Shown one piece after another: positions 33,835 through 44,730 of a DNA stretch of 64,000 nucleotides. The first letter of the stretch is position 1. Each line of letters starts with the position of its first letter. Under the pieces are notes generated by a model that saw nothing but the letters and a program-made list of their open reading frames with translations, ran no database searches and was not told where the DNA came from. This DNA comes from Taxillus chinensis (taxonomy: Eukaryota > Streptophyta > Magnoliopsida > Santalales > Loranthaceae): the NCBI GenBank assembly GCA_023512835.1, contig CM042090.1, positions 186,001 to 250,000 of the forward strand. Reading direction: 5' to 3'. A program made the position numbers and the translations under genes.

Positions 33835-34053
33835 TTCTCCTTCACTCAATCCTCGCAACGTCCTCGTTGCGTTTGTCGACATCGCTTCCCCGCAGGCGAT
33901 GGAATCGTTACCTCGACGCCCTCCCACTCGCCCAATGTCAACAGCTTGGACATTGCTTCCCCGCATGTTGCAACACCTTTACCAAGATACTCGCCCGCTC
34001 GCCCAATGTCCAAAGGATAGGAAGCTTCTAAGATAGCTCCGACGTGCTCCATC
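33835..34053 (-). other. Short internal remnant of the chromovirus, with a tandem pair
   Basis: The first 45 bp (ctcgcaacgtcctcgttgcg) parallel the integrase C-terminal coding end after the LTR at 43214. Then two diverged copies of a roughly 70-bp unit occur (gacatcgcttccccgca...tcgcccaatgtc at 33878-33939, and gacattgcttccccgca... at 33949-34012). No coding frame survives. Confidence 0.5.
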
Positions 34054-34257
34054 GTTACTGTTTATTGAATTATGAATGCATTGAATGTTTGTCCTATAAG
34101 TCCTGTAATTTTAGTTTATTTTTGTTAATTTGTATGTATTATGGTAAGATTATTGGACGTCATATTTAATTTATAAAATTTATCACGCATCTGTATTGAA
34201 CTATGATCATCGACTATCAATGGGATTGAATTAACTTTGCCAGTTTGGGAACACCTA
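34054..34257. repeat. Second copy of the 200-bp direct repeat
   Basis: Matches 25831-26026 (shared gttactgtttattgaatta and tttgggaacac). It begins exactly where the chromovirus remnant stops and runs into the N gap. Confidence 0.7.
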
Positions 34258-34757
34258 NNNNNNNNNNNNNNNNNNNNNNNNNNNNNNNNNNNNNNNNNNN
34301 NNNNNNNNNNNNNNNNNNNNNNNNNNNNNNNNNNNNNNNNNNNNNNNNNNNNNNNNNNNNNNNNNNNNNNNNNNNNNNNNNNNNNNNNNNNNNNNNNNNN
34401 NNNNNNNNNNNNNNNNNNNNNNNNNNNNNNNNNNNNNNNNNNNNNNNNNNNNNNNNNNNNNNNNNNNNNNNNNNNNNNNNNNNNNNNNNNNNNNNNNNNN
34501 NNNNNNNNNNNNNNNNNNNNNNNNNNNNNNNNNNNNNNNNNNNNNNNNNNNNNNNNNNNNNNNNNNNNNNNNNNNNNNNNNNNNNNNNNNNNNNNNNNNN
34601 NNNNNNNNNNNNNNNNNNNNNNNNNNNNNNNNNNNNNNNNNNNNNNNNNNNNNNNNNNNNNNNNNNNNNNNNNNNNNNNNNNNNNNNNNNNNNNNNNNNN
34701 NNNNNNNNNNNNNNNNNNNNNNNNNNNNNNNNNNNNNNNNNNNNNNNNNNNNNNNNN
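34258..34757. other. Assembly gap (500 N)
   Basis: Exactly 500 N, size unknown in reality. Confidence 0.99.
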
Positions 34758-35028
34758 TGATAACTGCAAAATTTTTTTTAATGCATTTTTTTAATAGTTT
34801 TCTCCAATTTCAGTTATTTACTGTTTTATTCATTTTTATATATTTAATATTAATTTTGGTGATTTTTAATGTTAAATTGATTATTCTAATTTTAATATTA
34901 ATTCTCTGGGCTTAATTGATTATTTTAATTTTAATCTTAGTATAATTTCTCTCTCTATATATTTTAGTTAATTGATTAATGTTTTTATTTTTATTTTAAT
35001 ATACTATTGTTTTGTGTTTCACTTGTTG

Positions 35029-35063
<35 letters not shown>

Positions 35064-36010
35064 TGTTTTTGCATGTTACATAGGTTAGAGAGTAAAAGGA
35101 GAATTGGAATGAAGAGAAATTTGGGCTTCACGTAAGGTGAGGAAGAGAAATTAATGGTGTGGGGTCTACATTGAAGAAAAGGAAGTACTTGTGATTAAAA
35201 AATGGCAATACGCGAGAATGGTGAAAGAATTAGAAGGAAAGCTTAATTTTGGTGGGCCACACATTGATTTAATGGAAAGAATGGCAAGTATATATGTGAC
35301 GTGAAGAGAGGGCAGGGAGGAGAAGGCCCAGACGTAGCGCCTACATTCCGCCGCTTCAGCCATCCCTTCATCAGATCCAAGCAGCGCCGTCTCCATACCA
35401 TTCAAACGGCCAGCCGCATCGACGCATTAATTCCACATCAGGCAGGGCGGAGCAGAGTAGGAGAGATCATTCAGGGCCTTCTGCGCGACATTGCAGGACT
35501 GTTCCTGTATTTTATTTTCTATTTTAATTTTTTTTATTTGATTTAGCTTCAAACTTCAATTATTATTTTGAATCTTTGTTCTTCATCTTAATAATTTATT
35601 TAGGTGCTATGGTTTGCAATTTGTTCCTCTATCTGTTTTAAATTCTTTGCAATTAATTTGAGGTTGTAGTTAATTGTGGATTGTTTAAAGCATGATTTTT
35701 AATTGTGATTAATTCGTGGTTGCGGTTAATTAATTTTGAGATGTGAAGATTATTTTTCGTAGTGAACGATTTGGTCTTTCAAATGCAAAACATAATCGTC
35801 CGTACGATTGGTACGAGTTCAAGTCTGATTTCTAGTGCGAATTCATAATTTAATTATAATCATAGAATCTTGGTTTAATTGAATTATGGGGCCTTAAATA
35901 TGTTATTGTATTTTTAGAAGATAATGATAAATAATAATTGAAGTGAGAGGTTAAATCAATTGCGTTTTTAGTTAATTAGTTTTATTTATATATTTAATTA
36001 AATTTTCTCT
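34758..36010 (+). repeat. Unclassified LTR-like AT-rich block
   Basis: It starts TGATAACTGC directly after the gap. It has a central GC-richer leader-like stretch (35300-35500, with gcgccgtctcc and ggcagggcggagcag) and then T-rich sequence with repeated ttaattgtg words. This composition is common in plant gypsy LTRs. The ORF-like stretch 35301-35546 has no recognisable domain. No second LTR or target duplication is visible, so the call is weak. Confidence 0.3.
35027..35061. repeat. ATT trinucleotide microsatellite
   Basis: About eleven ATT/TTA units. Confidence 0.9.
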
Positions 36011-37080
36011 AACTCAGAACTCACTCACTATGATGAACTGTCTAGTGTAATATGCTCCTGCACCTCTTGACCTTCAACAACGCCTATACCAAACTCACTA
36101 TCTGTTCGTTGAATGTAGAAAGATAAAGCTAGATGAACTCACTATTAATCTTGCTCTCAGTCCTCTTATCTCTACATACAATACGAACTTTTCTTTGTTT
36201 TGCATCTCTTGTATGTATCTTGATACTTTGTGTATACTCTGAAAAAAATTTGACGCTCTCATTCTGAAGTATGGCATATACCTCTCTTTTATAGGACAGT
36301 TGTTACATAAACAACCATCTGCTAGGGTTAAACATATTCCATTTTTTATCTCCATCGTTGAAACATATCATTCTAGTCTCAGATAACATCTACGTGTTGA
36401 TTCTGATACTTACTATGCTCAAATATGTTGTCCGAATAACTTACTTAAATGGCAACCTTATCTGCGTTTTGATCCTTCAATTAGTCAAAGCCTCAAAAAT
36501 AACTGCCTCATAGCCTTGTAAATATACTTCACAAATGGACTACGACCTTCGACTCTAAACCTTTGGATGTTTAAGTCAAAACCTTCGGATCTTCGAGTCT
36601 TATCTCTTATCTCTACCACCATCAGCGACTCTAGTTTAAAGTCAGTGACACCTTGATCTTCGGGTTTGCAAGTCTTCGAGTTTCCAATTTAGAGCCAGCG
36701 ACCAATTGAACTCTGACTTAGCTAATCTTCAACTCATATCAATAGGTCTTTAAATCTTTGACCCTTCGAGCTTCGACTCTGTAATACCATCACTCTTCGC
36801 CCCATGGGTCTTCGAGTCTTCAAATCTACGAGACCGCTACTCTTCACTCGATTGTACTTTGGGTCTTCGAGTTTATGAGTGTTCGATTCTGTGGACCTTC
36901 AAATCTACGGATCTTCGACCCTGCGAATCTTTGACCCAATGGATCTTCAAGTCTATAGATCTTTGACCCTGGGCAGATTATAATAATACATAGTTAGACT
37001 CCCTCTACGAGCTCACTCTAAGATATCACTCTACGAAATTATCTAATCAAGTACAAAATGCTGCTTTCCACTTACAAAAC
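36011..37080. other. Intergenic or LTR-derived DNA with CTTCGA-type degenerate repeats
   Basis: 36011-36530 shows no gene. 36540-36990 is a degenerate array of words such as cttcgagtctt, gggtcttcgag and tacggatcttcgaccc with a loose 10-20 bp spacing. This resembles the composition of the minisatellite in the LTR at 57660-58290, but I cannot align them as one family. Confidence 0.5.
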
Positions 37081-37084
37081 ATGA

Positions 37085-38785
37085 ACTATTGACAACAATG
37101 TTAACCCAAGAAAGGTTGTGGGAATAATAAAAAGCTTACTGAAGTAATTGATCGAGGTCCAAAGAATGCTACTTACACATCACCAGCGATACAAAAACAA
37201 ATTTTATATGTTTTTTCTTCTGAAATGAAGGAAATAATTCGTGATGAAATTGGTGACACAAAGTTTTACCTAATAGTTGATAAAACTCGTGATAAGTCAA
37301 TGAACGGGCAAATGGCTATAGTTTTAAGATTTGTTGACAAGAATGATTGTGTATGAGAATGCTTTTTTGGCCTTGTTTATGTTCCTGATACTGTAGCATT
37401 AACCTTGAAAAAAGATATATATTATATATTATCTAAACATCAGCTAGACATTCAAAATATTCGAGGCCAAGGATATGATGGTGCAAATAATATTCAAGGG
37501 GGGGGGGGGATGGGTTACAAGATTTGGTTTTAAAAGATTTTCCATATGCTTAATACATTCATTGCTTCGTGCATTGCTTGTAGTTGAGTGGCAACATTAA
37601 AAGAAATCATTCATATTTAGCAATTTTTTACCAATTTAAATTCTATTATCAATTTTGTTTGTGTTTCATGCACTCAGTATGAAGATTTGCAAGTTGCATT
37701 AGCTGCTCAAAATGCTTACATGATTACAATTAATGAGATAGAGAGTGAAAAGGGACTTAATCAAATTAGTTTGCTACAGCTGGCGGGAGATACACTTTGG
37801 AGTTCTCACTTGAGATCAGTTTCCAATTTGATCAAAATTTATAGTACAGCCTGTGAAGTTATTCTTAAAATCATTGATGTGGGAACTGCTTCTTCCCAAC
37901 GAGCAGAAGTTGATTCAATTCATCAGGTAATGACTTCATCTGAATTTGTATTTATCTTACATTTGATAAAAGATACTATACAGATCACTGATTATCTATG
38001 TCAACCATTGCAATCAAATCTATTTTAAGTGTCATGCATCTTATTTCATCTACTAAAAAGAATATCCAAGGATATAAGGATGATAAATGAGAAGTTTTAC
38101 TTGACAAAGTAAAGTCGTTTTGTAATAAGCGCAATATAATATACCAAATATTAATGTTCATTATGTTGAGAGGAGAGGTTGAGCTCGTCTTCAACAAATG
38201 GACTTTACACTTTAGCATCATTACCGTGTAGATATTTTTTGTGTTGTAATAAATTCTCAATTGTAAGAATTAAATCATCGATTTAGTGAGCAAGCGGTAG
38301 AGTTGCTTATTTTTGGGTTAGCTCTTGATCCTAAAATTTCATGTGAGTCTTTCCGAATTAATGACATTTATCGATTAGTATATAAGTTTTATCTACAAGA
38401 CTTTACTGATCTTGAAAAAAAAAAACAATTAAAAATGGAACTTCATCATTATGAGTATAATGTAGTTCAAGATTTAGGTTTTCAAGGATTATTCAATATT
38501 TCCAAATTATGTCAATGGTAAGTCAAAACCTAAAAATTAATTATTTACCAACTTATTTTTAAAGTTATTGTATTTCTACTTACTCTTCCTATTTCTACTG
38601 CAACTACTAAACGAGCATTTTCAGTTATGGATATTATCAAGACTAGGCTTCATAAGCAAATTGAAGATGAGTTTCTGGTAGATTCTTTGATGATTTACAT
38701 CGAAAAAAATTGCTTTAATGCTTATTACAGATCCAATCATAGATGATCTTCGAGATATGCAAGCACGATGGGTTACATTTTGATA
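37085..38785 (+). pseudogene. hAT-superfamily transposase relic (DUF4371 type)
   Basis: Pieces in order: ATYTSPAIQKQILYV, IIRDEIGDTKFYLIVDKTRD and MAIVLRFVDKNDC at 37170-37350; IRGQGYDGANN at about 37458-37490; EIESEKGLNQISLLQLAGDT at 37735-37795 with LWSSHLRSVSNLI; ELLILGLALDPK-like and FYLQDFTDLEKK at 38295-38420; and the C-terminal dimerisation region with TLPISTATTKRAFSVMDIIK at about 38580-38640. These match plant DUF4371/zinc-finger MYM-like hAT transposases. A TGA at 37354-37356, a run of ten G at about 37500, and frame changes near 37600, 38030 and 38530 disable it. Termini with target duplications were not found. It is too worn to be the autonomous source of nearby non-autonomous hAT elements. 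Confidence 0.85.
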
Positions 38786-39184
38786 AGATTTTGAACTGAA
38801 GTTTAAAATGTATTGTGAAACAACTAGCTATGATTTTTTTTATTTAATTGTTTATCTTTATGTTAAAACTGAAATAAAGGTCAGTTTATTTTTATATATT
38901 ACTTTATATATTTTGAATTTGTATCCCACAATCAAACTTCCTGATCCGTCCTTGCCTCCACTTAGATACATCAATATTTAGATTTAAAAGCAATTAAACT
39001 AATAAAAAAAATTCGAATATAAAATTGTGAAATATATAAAGACTATTTGTGAATCATACCCAAGTTTGTTATATAAGAATATCTATATCAATAACTAAAA
39101 TAATATTTAACTAAAAAATTATTCTGATAAATTAGCTATTGTATTAGTTAAATTCAATTACAGCTATAATTTTATTTAAATATA
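38786..39184. other. AT-rich intergenic DNA
   Basis: No feature can be supported. Confidence 0.6.
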
Positions 39185-39790
39185 GCTAGACTTATAATTT
39201 GGCCACATCAATCACGCACCTCACCCTCCTCCCAAACCCCACAACATACCCTTCCATTTATTCTCCAAATCCGTCAACTTTGATAAAGAAATCGACGTAA
39301 TTGATACATACATGGTAGTTGCCCCTGTAGTTGAAGTCCAATTTCCTGAACCCCTGGTCATCGGGGTCGTTGAAAAAGTAGCCAATGTCGGTGGCATAGA
39401 TGGACGTGAGGAAGTTGATGTCAATACCGATGTGGTTGTCGTTGATATCGTTATACTTCTAGCTGGCGAGCAAGTCGAACTTAACCCCAAGGACATGGTT
39501 GTTGGACCGGCTTGTGTTAGATAAGTTGAAGAGGCCGAGAAAGTTAGAGGAGGTGATGTTATCCCATTGATGTCAAGGCGGGAATGAAGAGAAAGATGGT
39601 GATGTGACCTGGGAGGATGTTTGAGTAGGGAACCACAGAGAAGATGAAGGAGGTGGAGAAGGGCATGACAAGAGCTGAGTTTGGGTCCTTAGCAAGGATC
39701 TTGGAAGGGAATAAGGCACTATTGGAGAGGGAAATAGCGCCGGAGAAAGATCACGCCGAATAGAGAAAGCAGCAGAGAGATGGTACACAA
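39185..39790 (-). pseudogene. L-type lectin domain relic (lectin receptor kinase type)
   Basis: On the minus strand, with frame changes, the order is: SNSALFPSKILAK and SFIFSVVPYSNILPGH (about 39740-39590), NNHVLGVKFDLLAS (about 39510-39470), then KYNDINDNHIGIDINFLTS (about 39465-39410) and NYRGNYHVCINYVDFFIKVD (about 39325-39255). These are the beta-strand and metal-binding blocks of legume-type lectin domains in LecRK proteins. There HVGIDIN is diagnostic, and the E/D and N residues of the Ca/Mn site fall in FD and ND. Stop codons lie near 39560 and 39468 (TAG), and no transmembrane or kinase part follows. It is a partial, dead copy. Confidence 0.72.
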
Positions 39791-40079
39791 ATCAATAAGA
39801 GGTGTTAGGTTTTCTAAGGATAAATTAGAAAGAATTAATTTAAGCAAAAAAATCTCTAAATATACTGCTGAAGATGTTGCTAGGCAAAGGTAATTTAAGC
39901 AAGGTAAATGTAAATTTAGATAAAACTATTAGAGATTATCTAACATATTTATTGAGTCCCTCCTCAATAGGCAACGTATCCATAAATCATGTCACACCTT
40001 TTGCTCATAAAATTCTATTTAACCAATCCCTTATACATACACACATCGTATCTTATAAAAAAATGTCAGCCCTTCGGTT
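39791..40079. other. Intergenic DNA
   Basis: AT-rich and without recognised features. Confidence 0.5.
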
Positions 40080-40087
40080 CTAAATGT

Positions 40088-40816
40088 TAGGGGTGGGCAA
40101 CGGATACTCGCCCGTGCTACCCCGCCCGCTATCCACTCCACCCCCGCTATGCGGGGCGGGTTATCCCGCTCAGGCAAGAGTGGGGTGCGATTTTTAAACT
40201 TGACACCCCACCCTAGGCGGAGATGGAGATGGGTAATAGGTAGTGGGATACCCCGCCTCGCCCCCGCCCCGATGAATTTTAATAATGTTTATTTATAGTG
40301 TTATAATATTTTAAATATTATTATTTATGATTTTTGATAGCTTTGAATGATATTTATTATTGTAAAATTAAATTATTTTTGATAATTTTTAGGTTAAAAA
40401 TGATGTCAAAATTTGATTTAAGCTAAAATTATTGATATGAACAGATCTAATAAAAAGCGATAACAAGATGCAAGCAAATGAAGCCTCATTCGCAGACACA
40501 TTAAAGAAAACATAACTTGTCCCGCCTACATATGGAATAAGATACAATCTTAAAATGTAATCTACTACCTAAGCGATGCCAAGAAGCGGTAATAGGTTGA
40601 TTCTGCCCCCGATAGTATCTGAATTACTCGTATCAACTATTTCGTAGAGCCTCTAAAAGACATGATTGTCTTAAAAGAGAGATCAAAAAAAGTCGGTAGT
40701 GGGGAGCAGGCGGATGAAGCCTCCCCCCGCTAACCCCACCATAGGACGGTGTACCCCGCCCCGCCTACACATGGGGCGGTGTATGGTTTTAAAAAAACCC
40801 CGCTATAGCACCCCTA
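40088..40816. mobile_element. Non-autonomous hAT element, 729 bp
   Basis: It starts TAGGGGTG and ends CACCCCTA, a perfect 8-bp terminal inverted repeat. It is flanked by a perfect 8-bp target duplication CTAAATGT (40080-40087 and 40817-40824). The 8-bp duplication is the hAT hallmark. The ends are rich in ccccgcc/ggcgggg words over about 180 bp on each side, able to form long imperfect hairpins. The AT-rich middle has no coding capacity. Confidence 0.92.
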
Positions 40817-40824
40817 CTAAATGT

Positions 40825-41814
40825 ATAACGTTAATGTAATCAATCACAGTTGCAAAATAAACTTTTCAATAATTTTCATTAATATCATGGTAAAAAGATA
40901 TAGACTTATTTGGTACGAGTTTTTATTTATGTATTTTCTTTTTTGCATTTCATTAGAGTTCATATTGAATTCTAATATGAAAACAATTTCTGTTTGATAG
41001 GAGAGAGAATATGTTTTAAAAAGTATGTATTTTTTTAAAATTGAGTCCCAAAAATTAAAAAACAAATTGATAAACCAGAGTAAAAAATATAGGTAAAGTA
41101 AAAAATTTAAAATTTTATAAATTATTTGAGTTTTTCGACGGAATAGGTTAAAATTTGAAAACAGAAAATAGTGAGAAATAGTTTTTTAAAATAACTATGG
41201 AAACCACCTATTTTGAAAACCAAATTCTAAAATTAAATAGTTTTAAATTTATTTGGATCCACTATTTTTAAAAACAATCATGTTTTTTTAAAAATAATTA
41301 GTACACCAAATGTATCATATTATTATCCTAATTCAATTCTCATATAGGCAATACAATAAAGATGCATTTCACTAGCCACCAATTGGCAATTCTCATAATT
41401 ATCTGTTATAAATTAAATATAAAGGTTAAAACACTAGTAACAGATTCCTTATAAGAGTCTATTTTCTTTTATTTAAGAAAAAAAGTAAAAATGTCATAAA
41501 ATCATTTCCATAACAGATATTCTATATTTAAATTTATCTATGATGTTTGTACAGTGTTTGATAATATATTATGAAGTATTGTTCACTCTCTATGGTTATT
41601 AAATTATAAAGAGTAGTTTTTGAAAATTAATATTTAAAAGATAAAAAGTAAGAAAGACAATTAAATAATAAAAATTAATGTAAAAAATTATTTTAATGAT
41701 ATAAAGAATAATTAAGGGAATATACTATGGTGTGCATGTTTATAAAGAATCAAAAAGTAGTTTAAATCTTTAAATTTATGGAAAACAACAGGAAAGCTGT
41801 TGTTAGTATATTTA
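40825..41814. other. AT-rich intergenic DNA
   Basis: No gene. A possible worn MITE lies between atttggtacgag (about 40908) and gtacaccaaatg (about 41301), but the termini match only over a few bases. Confidence 0.5.
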
Positions 41815-42109
41815 TGTCATGGGATTAGGATTTTCACCTATGCGGCACTTGGTTACCCTGCAGATGCTCCAAGTAAGCTTAACCGTTCAGAGCACACATA
41901 GACTGATTTCGCCCTACTTTAGGCTCATCAGGAAAATGACATCCGTTTTCGACCAGTTTGTGTAGGGATGTCTAAATTCCTCTTCATCGTCAAGTCCATG
42001 ACTAGCAGTGTGCTTATCGTATTTAATCGAGTTGGCATGTCTGAACTCTGAAAGGGCTCTCATCGATCTCCTGCACAAACTGTCTCATAGCCTTTCCATC
42101 CGCACCAGC
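41815..42109 (-). repeat. Chromovirus-type LTR, first part (split by nested insertion)
   Basis: Starts TGTCATGGGATTAGG and parallels 33421-33737 (gcggcacttggtt, tagactgatttcgcc, ggctcatcaggaaaatgac). It breaks at ...CCGCACCAGC and resumes at 60833 with the expected continuation. The two parts total about 394 bp, in line with 377 and 414 bp for the other two LTRs. No 5-bp duplication is found outside it (attta against cttag), so it is not a clean solo LTR. Confidence 0.8.
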
Positions 42110-42837
42110 TAGGGGTGTAAAATGGACCACCGGTCCATAGACTAGCCCATAGTCCGTGCGTGTAAAGACCTGTATTTGAGTACGACTAAGAGATAGCAAT
42201 TCTAGGTGGATGGAAACATCTAGATGATATTGTGTTCATCGATGAGCATTTTAACTATATTTGAGCCCGATTTTGGGTCGAGGCCCAAAAGGCCCATTGG
42301 TTGACTTTTTTGGGATTTATTAGTTAACCTTGCGTTTGAGCAGTTAGTTGAGTTAGAAAATATCTAGATGGTGATGTGCTCATCATTTTGAGCGTTTTGA
42401 TTGTATTTGGGCTCAATTTGGAGTTCGTGACTATAATAGGGTATTTTATTATTTTGGAAATTTATTGTTGTAATTACAGCAGAGATATAAATAGTGGGGG
42501 AGAGAGAAAGAATGCACTTTTGTGTTTTTTGTTGGAGCACCATGCGCGGGAGAGGAGCTGTGGAAATTAGGGATCCGATTTTGGGTGTTTTGAGCCGATC
42601 CAATCCATAAAATAGCTTCCATGTAGGTGTTCCTTTACTTTTTTACTCTTTAATATTTAACATGCAAGAATTAAGTAATTTCATTAATTTCGTGGTGAAC
42701 CCTAAGAATTGGGGAAAACTCGAATTTGGGATAAAAACCTTAAGGTTAATTTGTTCATGTAGCCTAACTTGGCTAGGAGGGATTAGAAGCTCATTTTAGG
42801 ATGAATTAATGCTTAGAACTGTATTTTTGGAGTCATC

Positions 42838-43214
42838 TGTCACGGGGTCAGCCTTTATAGCAGCTTAACCTGTGCAGCACCTAGTTCCCACCCGTACGGA
42901 GGAACGCTAGGTCAGCCTAACTCGTCGCATTTAGATCGGAACCCATCGATCCGTTGTAAAGCAATTGTGTAGGGAAGCGCTTAGCGGAAAATCGATTTAA
43001 ACGAAGGCAACAAACGATTGTATTGAATGCTTGAAAGCTTTACAACATCACTCCCCTACATATAGATGTTAACACTTTTCTGGCTATGTCACCAGGAGAC
43101 ATCATATATGATCGAAATCTCTACAACTTACTTTATAAGCTAAGTACAACACTTTACAAAGGGGAAATACCCCAAATAGCCTTAGTGTGCTAGGATAAGC
43201 CTTGATCCGTGACA
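42838..43214 (-). repeat. Chromovirus 3' LTR (377 bp)
   Basis: TGTCACGGGG...CCGTGACA, with inverted termini. On the minus strand it is directly preceded by a good polypurine tract (complement of ttctccctcacccg, 43215-43228). The left 5 bp are TCATC; the partner duplication is lost because the other end of the element is gone. Confidence 0.85.
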
Positions 43215-43980
43215 TTCTCCCTCACCCGATTTCGCAGCGTCCTCGTTGCGTCTTCGGCTTCCTCGAGCTCGTCAAACTGCCTGATGTAGCGTTCGACTCC
43301 TTCACGGTACTCTTCAATCTCCTTAGAGAATTGCCCCAAATCCTCTTCCTTCTCCCAGCTTGCCTCTTCAACCGGCTTGTTCTTCCATTGGACGTAGTAC
43401 TTCACCCGGCTTGGATCTACGCCTCTTCTTGGCACGACTCTACGAGAATGGATTTTCTCTATCTCTTTGTCGTAGGTCTTGCCTGTTGATGCTGTTGGTG
43501 TCCGCACCGTCCGTTGTCCGCTCGTATCTTCCAAGTCTTCGTGGTAAGGCTTGAGCAAACTAACGTGGAACACCAGATGCCTTTGTAAGCTAGTCGGGAG
43601 GTCCAGTTTGTATGAGACCTTCCCAACTCTCTTAAGTACTTTGAAAGGCCCCTCATATCGGCGCACCAAACCCTTATGCAATTGTCTGAGCGCTTTGGTT
43701 TGGCGCGGAAGGAGTTTGAGCATCACCATGTCTCCTTCCTGAAATTCCAAGGGCCTCCTTTGTTGATCCGCCCACTTTTTCATCTTCTTCGCCGCTTTGT
43801 GCAAGTATGCCCTGGCCAGATCCGTCTGTTCATGCCATCCTTTTGCAAACTTGAACGCCGCGGGGCTCTTTCCAGTGTACCCCCGAGTGATGGAGGGGGC
43901 GTCAATGGTTGTTTCCTAGTTGCGAGTTCGAACGGGCTCTCGTTCGTGGACTCGCTATTCTGCAAGTTATATGACATTTA
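43190..43980 (-). pseudogene. Chromovirus integrase C-terminus with chromodomain (partial)
   Basis: On the minus strand the order is SESTNESPFELATRKQPLTP (integrase core end, about 43960-43895), then after a frameshift the 204-aa frame from 43804. That frame has KWADQQRRPLEFQEGDMVML, a GPY/F-like module (YEGPFKVLKRVGKVSYKLDL, HPVFHVSLLK-like), and a chromodomain (KYYVQWKNKPVEEASWEKEE, about residues 140-170). It ends in an acidic tail. Chromodomains at this position define chromoviruses and bind histone marks to direct insertion. Everything upstream (gag to integrase core) is missing; the sequence changes to the Tat-like element at about 43981. Confidence 0.9.
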
Positions 43981-44048
43981 GCTGCGGGGACTACAATTGG
44001 GTTCCACTTTTAGGTCCCTAGGGAGGAACTGCATATGCACCACTGCAG

Positions 44049-44372
44049 GTGGGAAGACAAGTGGGGCGTCATCAGATTATTCCCGTGCTCTTTGGCATGG
44101 AAGAGTGTGACTTCACTTACAATGAGAACCATGCTCACGAAAGAAGGCAAGAAGATGTATCAAGCATGGTCCACACCACACAAGATCCAACCCAACTACT
44201 CAAAACCTGGTGTTTACCCCGCATACATATCTTGGAGGGCACAACTCAAGCCACGACTAACCTCGACATGAAGGCTATCCTCCAGGAGAATCAGACTTTA
44301 AGGCAGCAGATCCAGAGGCTAGAAGCATCTCTAGAAGGAGCTCTTCAAAGGCTGCAGCTGAGGGAAAAATAG
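44049..44372 (+). CDS. Upstream ORF of the Tat/Ogre-like element (partial)
   Basis: 107 codons from an internal ATG; similarity to the upstream ORF1 of this lineage begins before the ATG and is cut at 43986. RQVGRHQIIP is the motif I recognise from plant retroelement ORF1/DUF7745-type proteins. The C-terminal 40 residues form a heptad-like coiled coil (ILQENQTLRQQIQRLEASLE). Function is not known. It stops with TAG, and the T-rich stretch 44470-44600 with AATAAAG at about 44557 looks like a polyadenylation region. Confidence 0.5.
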   Translation: MGRQVGRHQIIPVLFGMEECDFTYNENHAHERRQEDVSSMVHTTQDPTQLLKTWCLPRIHILEGTTQATTNLDMKAILQENQTLRQQIQRLEASLEGALQRLQLREK

Positions 44373-44730
44373 ATCGAGACGATAATGAAGCAGAGGGAGG
44401 AAGCAGGTGAACGACCACCCCAGAGAAAGAGGCGCCATGCTCCTTAGGAGATGACTGGAAGAATGCCTTAAGATCATGTAGTGATAGCTTTCATTTTACA
44501 TGGCATTTCCGCATTGTATGTTTGTATTGAGTGTTTGTATTGTGTGTTTTGTTTATAATAAAGTTGTTTGTTTCTTTAACCCTCTGCATAGACATTCATG
44601 CATACATGCATATCAAATGAAAAATCAAATAAAAATTCCCTTGTACCCAGGTGGGTAACAGCCTCCCTCCAGGATTGCGCACTCTTACAATCTCAGATCC
44701 CGGCGTAATCAAATACCTCAACCGCAGCCA

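Noticed and set aside
35301..35546. 81-codon frame in an AT-rich block
   Set aside because: No recognised domain, a poly-F/Y C-terminus, and it lies in LTR-like DNA.
39312..39524. Plus-strand 70-codon valine-rich frame
   Set aside because: It is the antisense of the lectin-domain relic, whose conserved blocks are on the minus strand.
40908..41310. Possible MITE with atttggtac / gtacaccaaat termini
   Set aside because: The termini agree over only a few bases and no target duplication was found.
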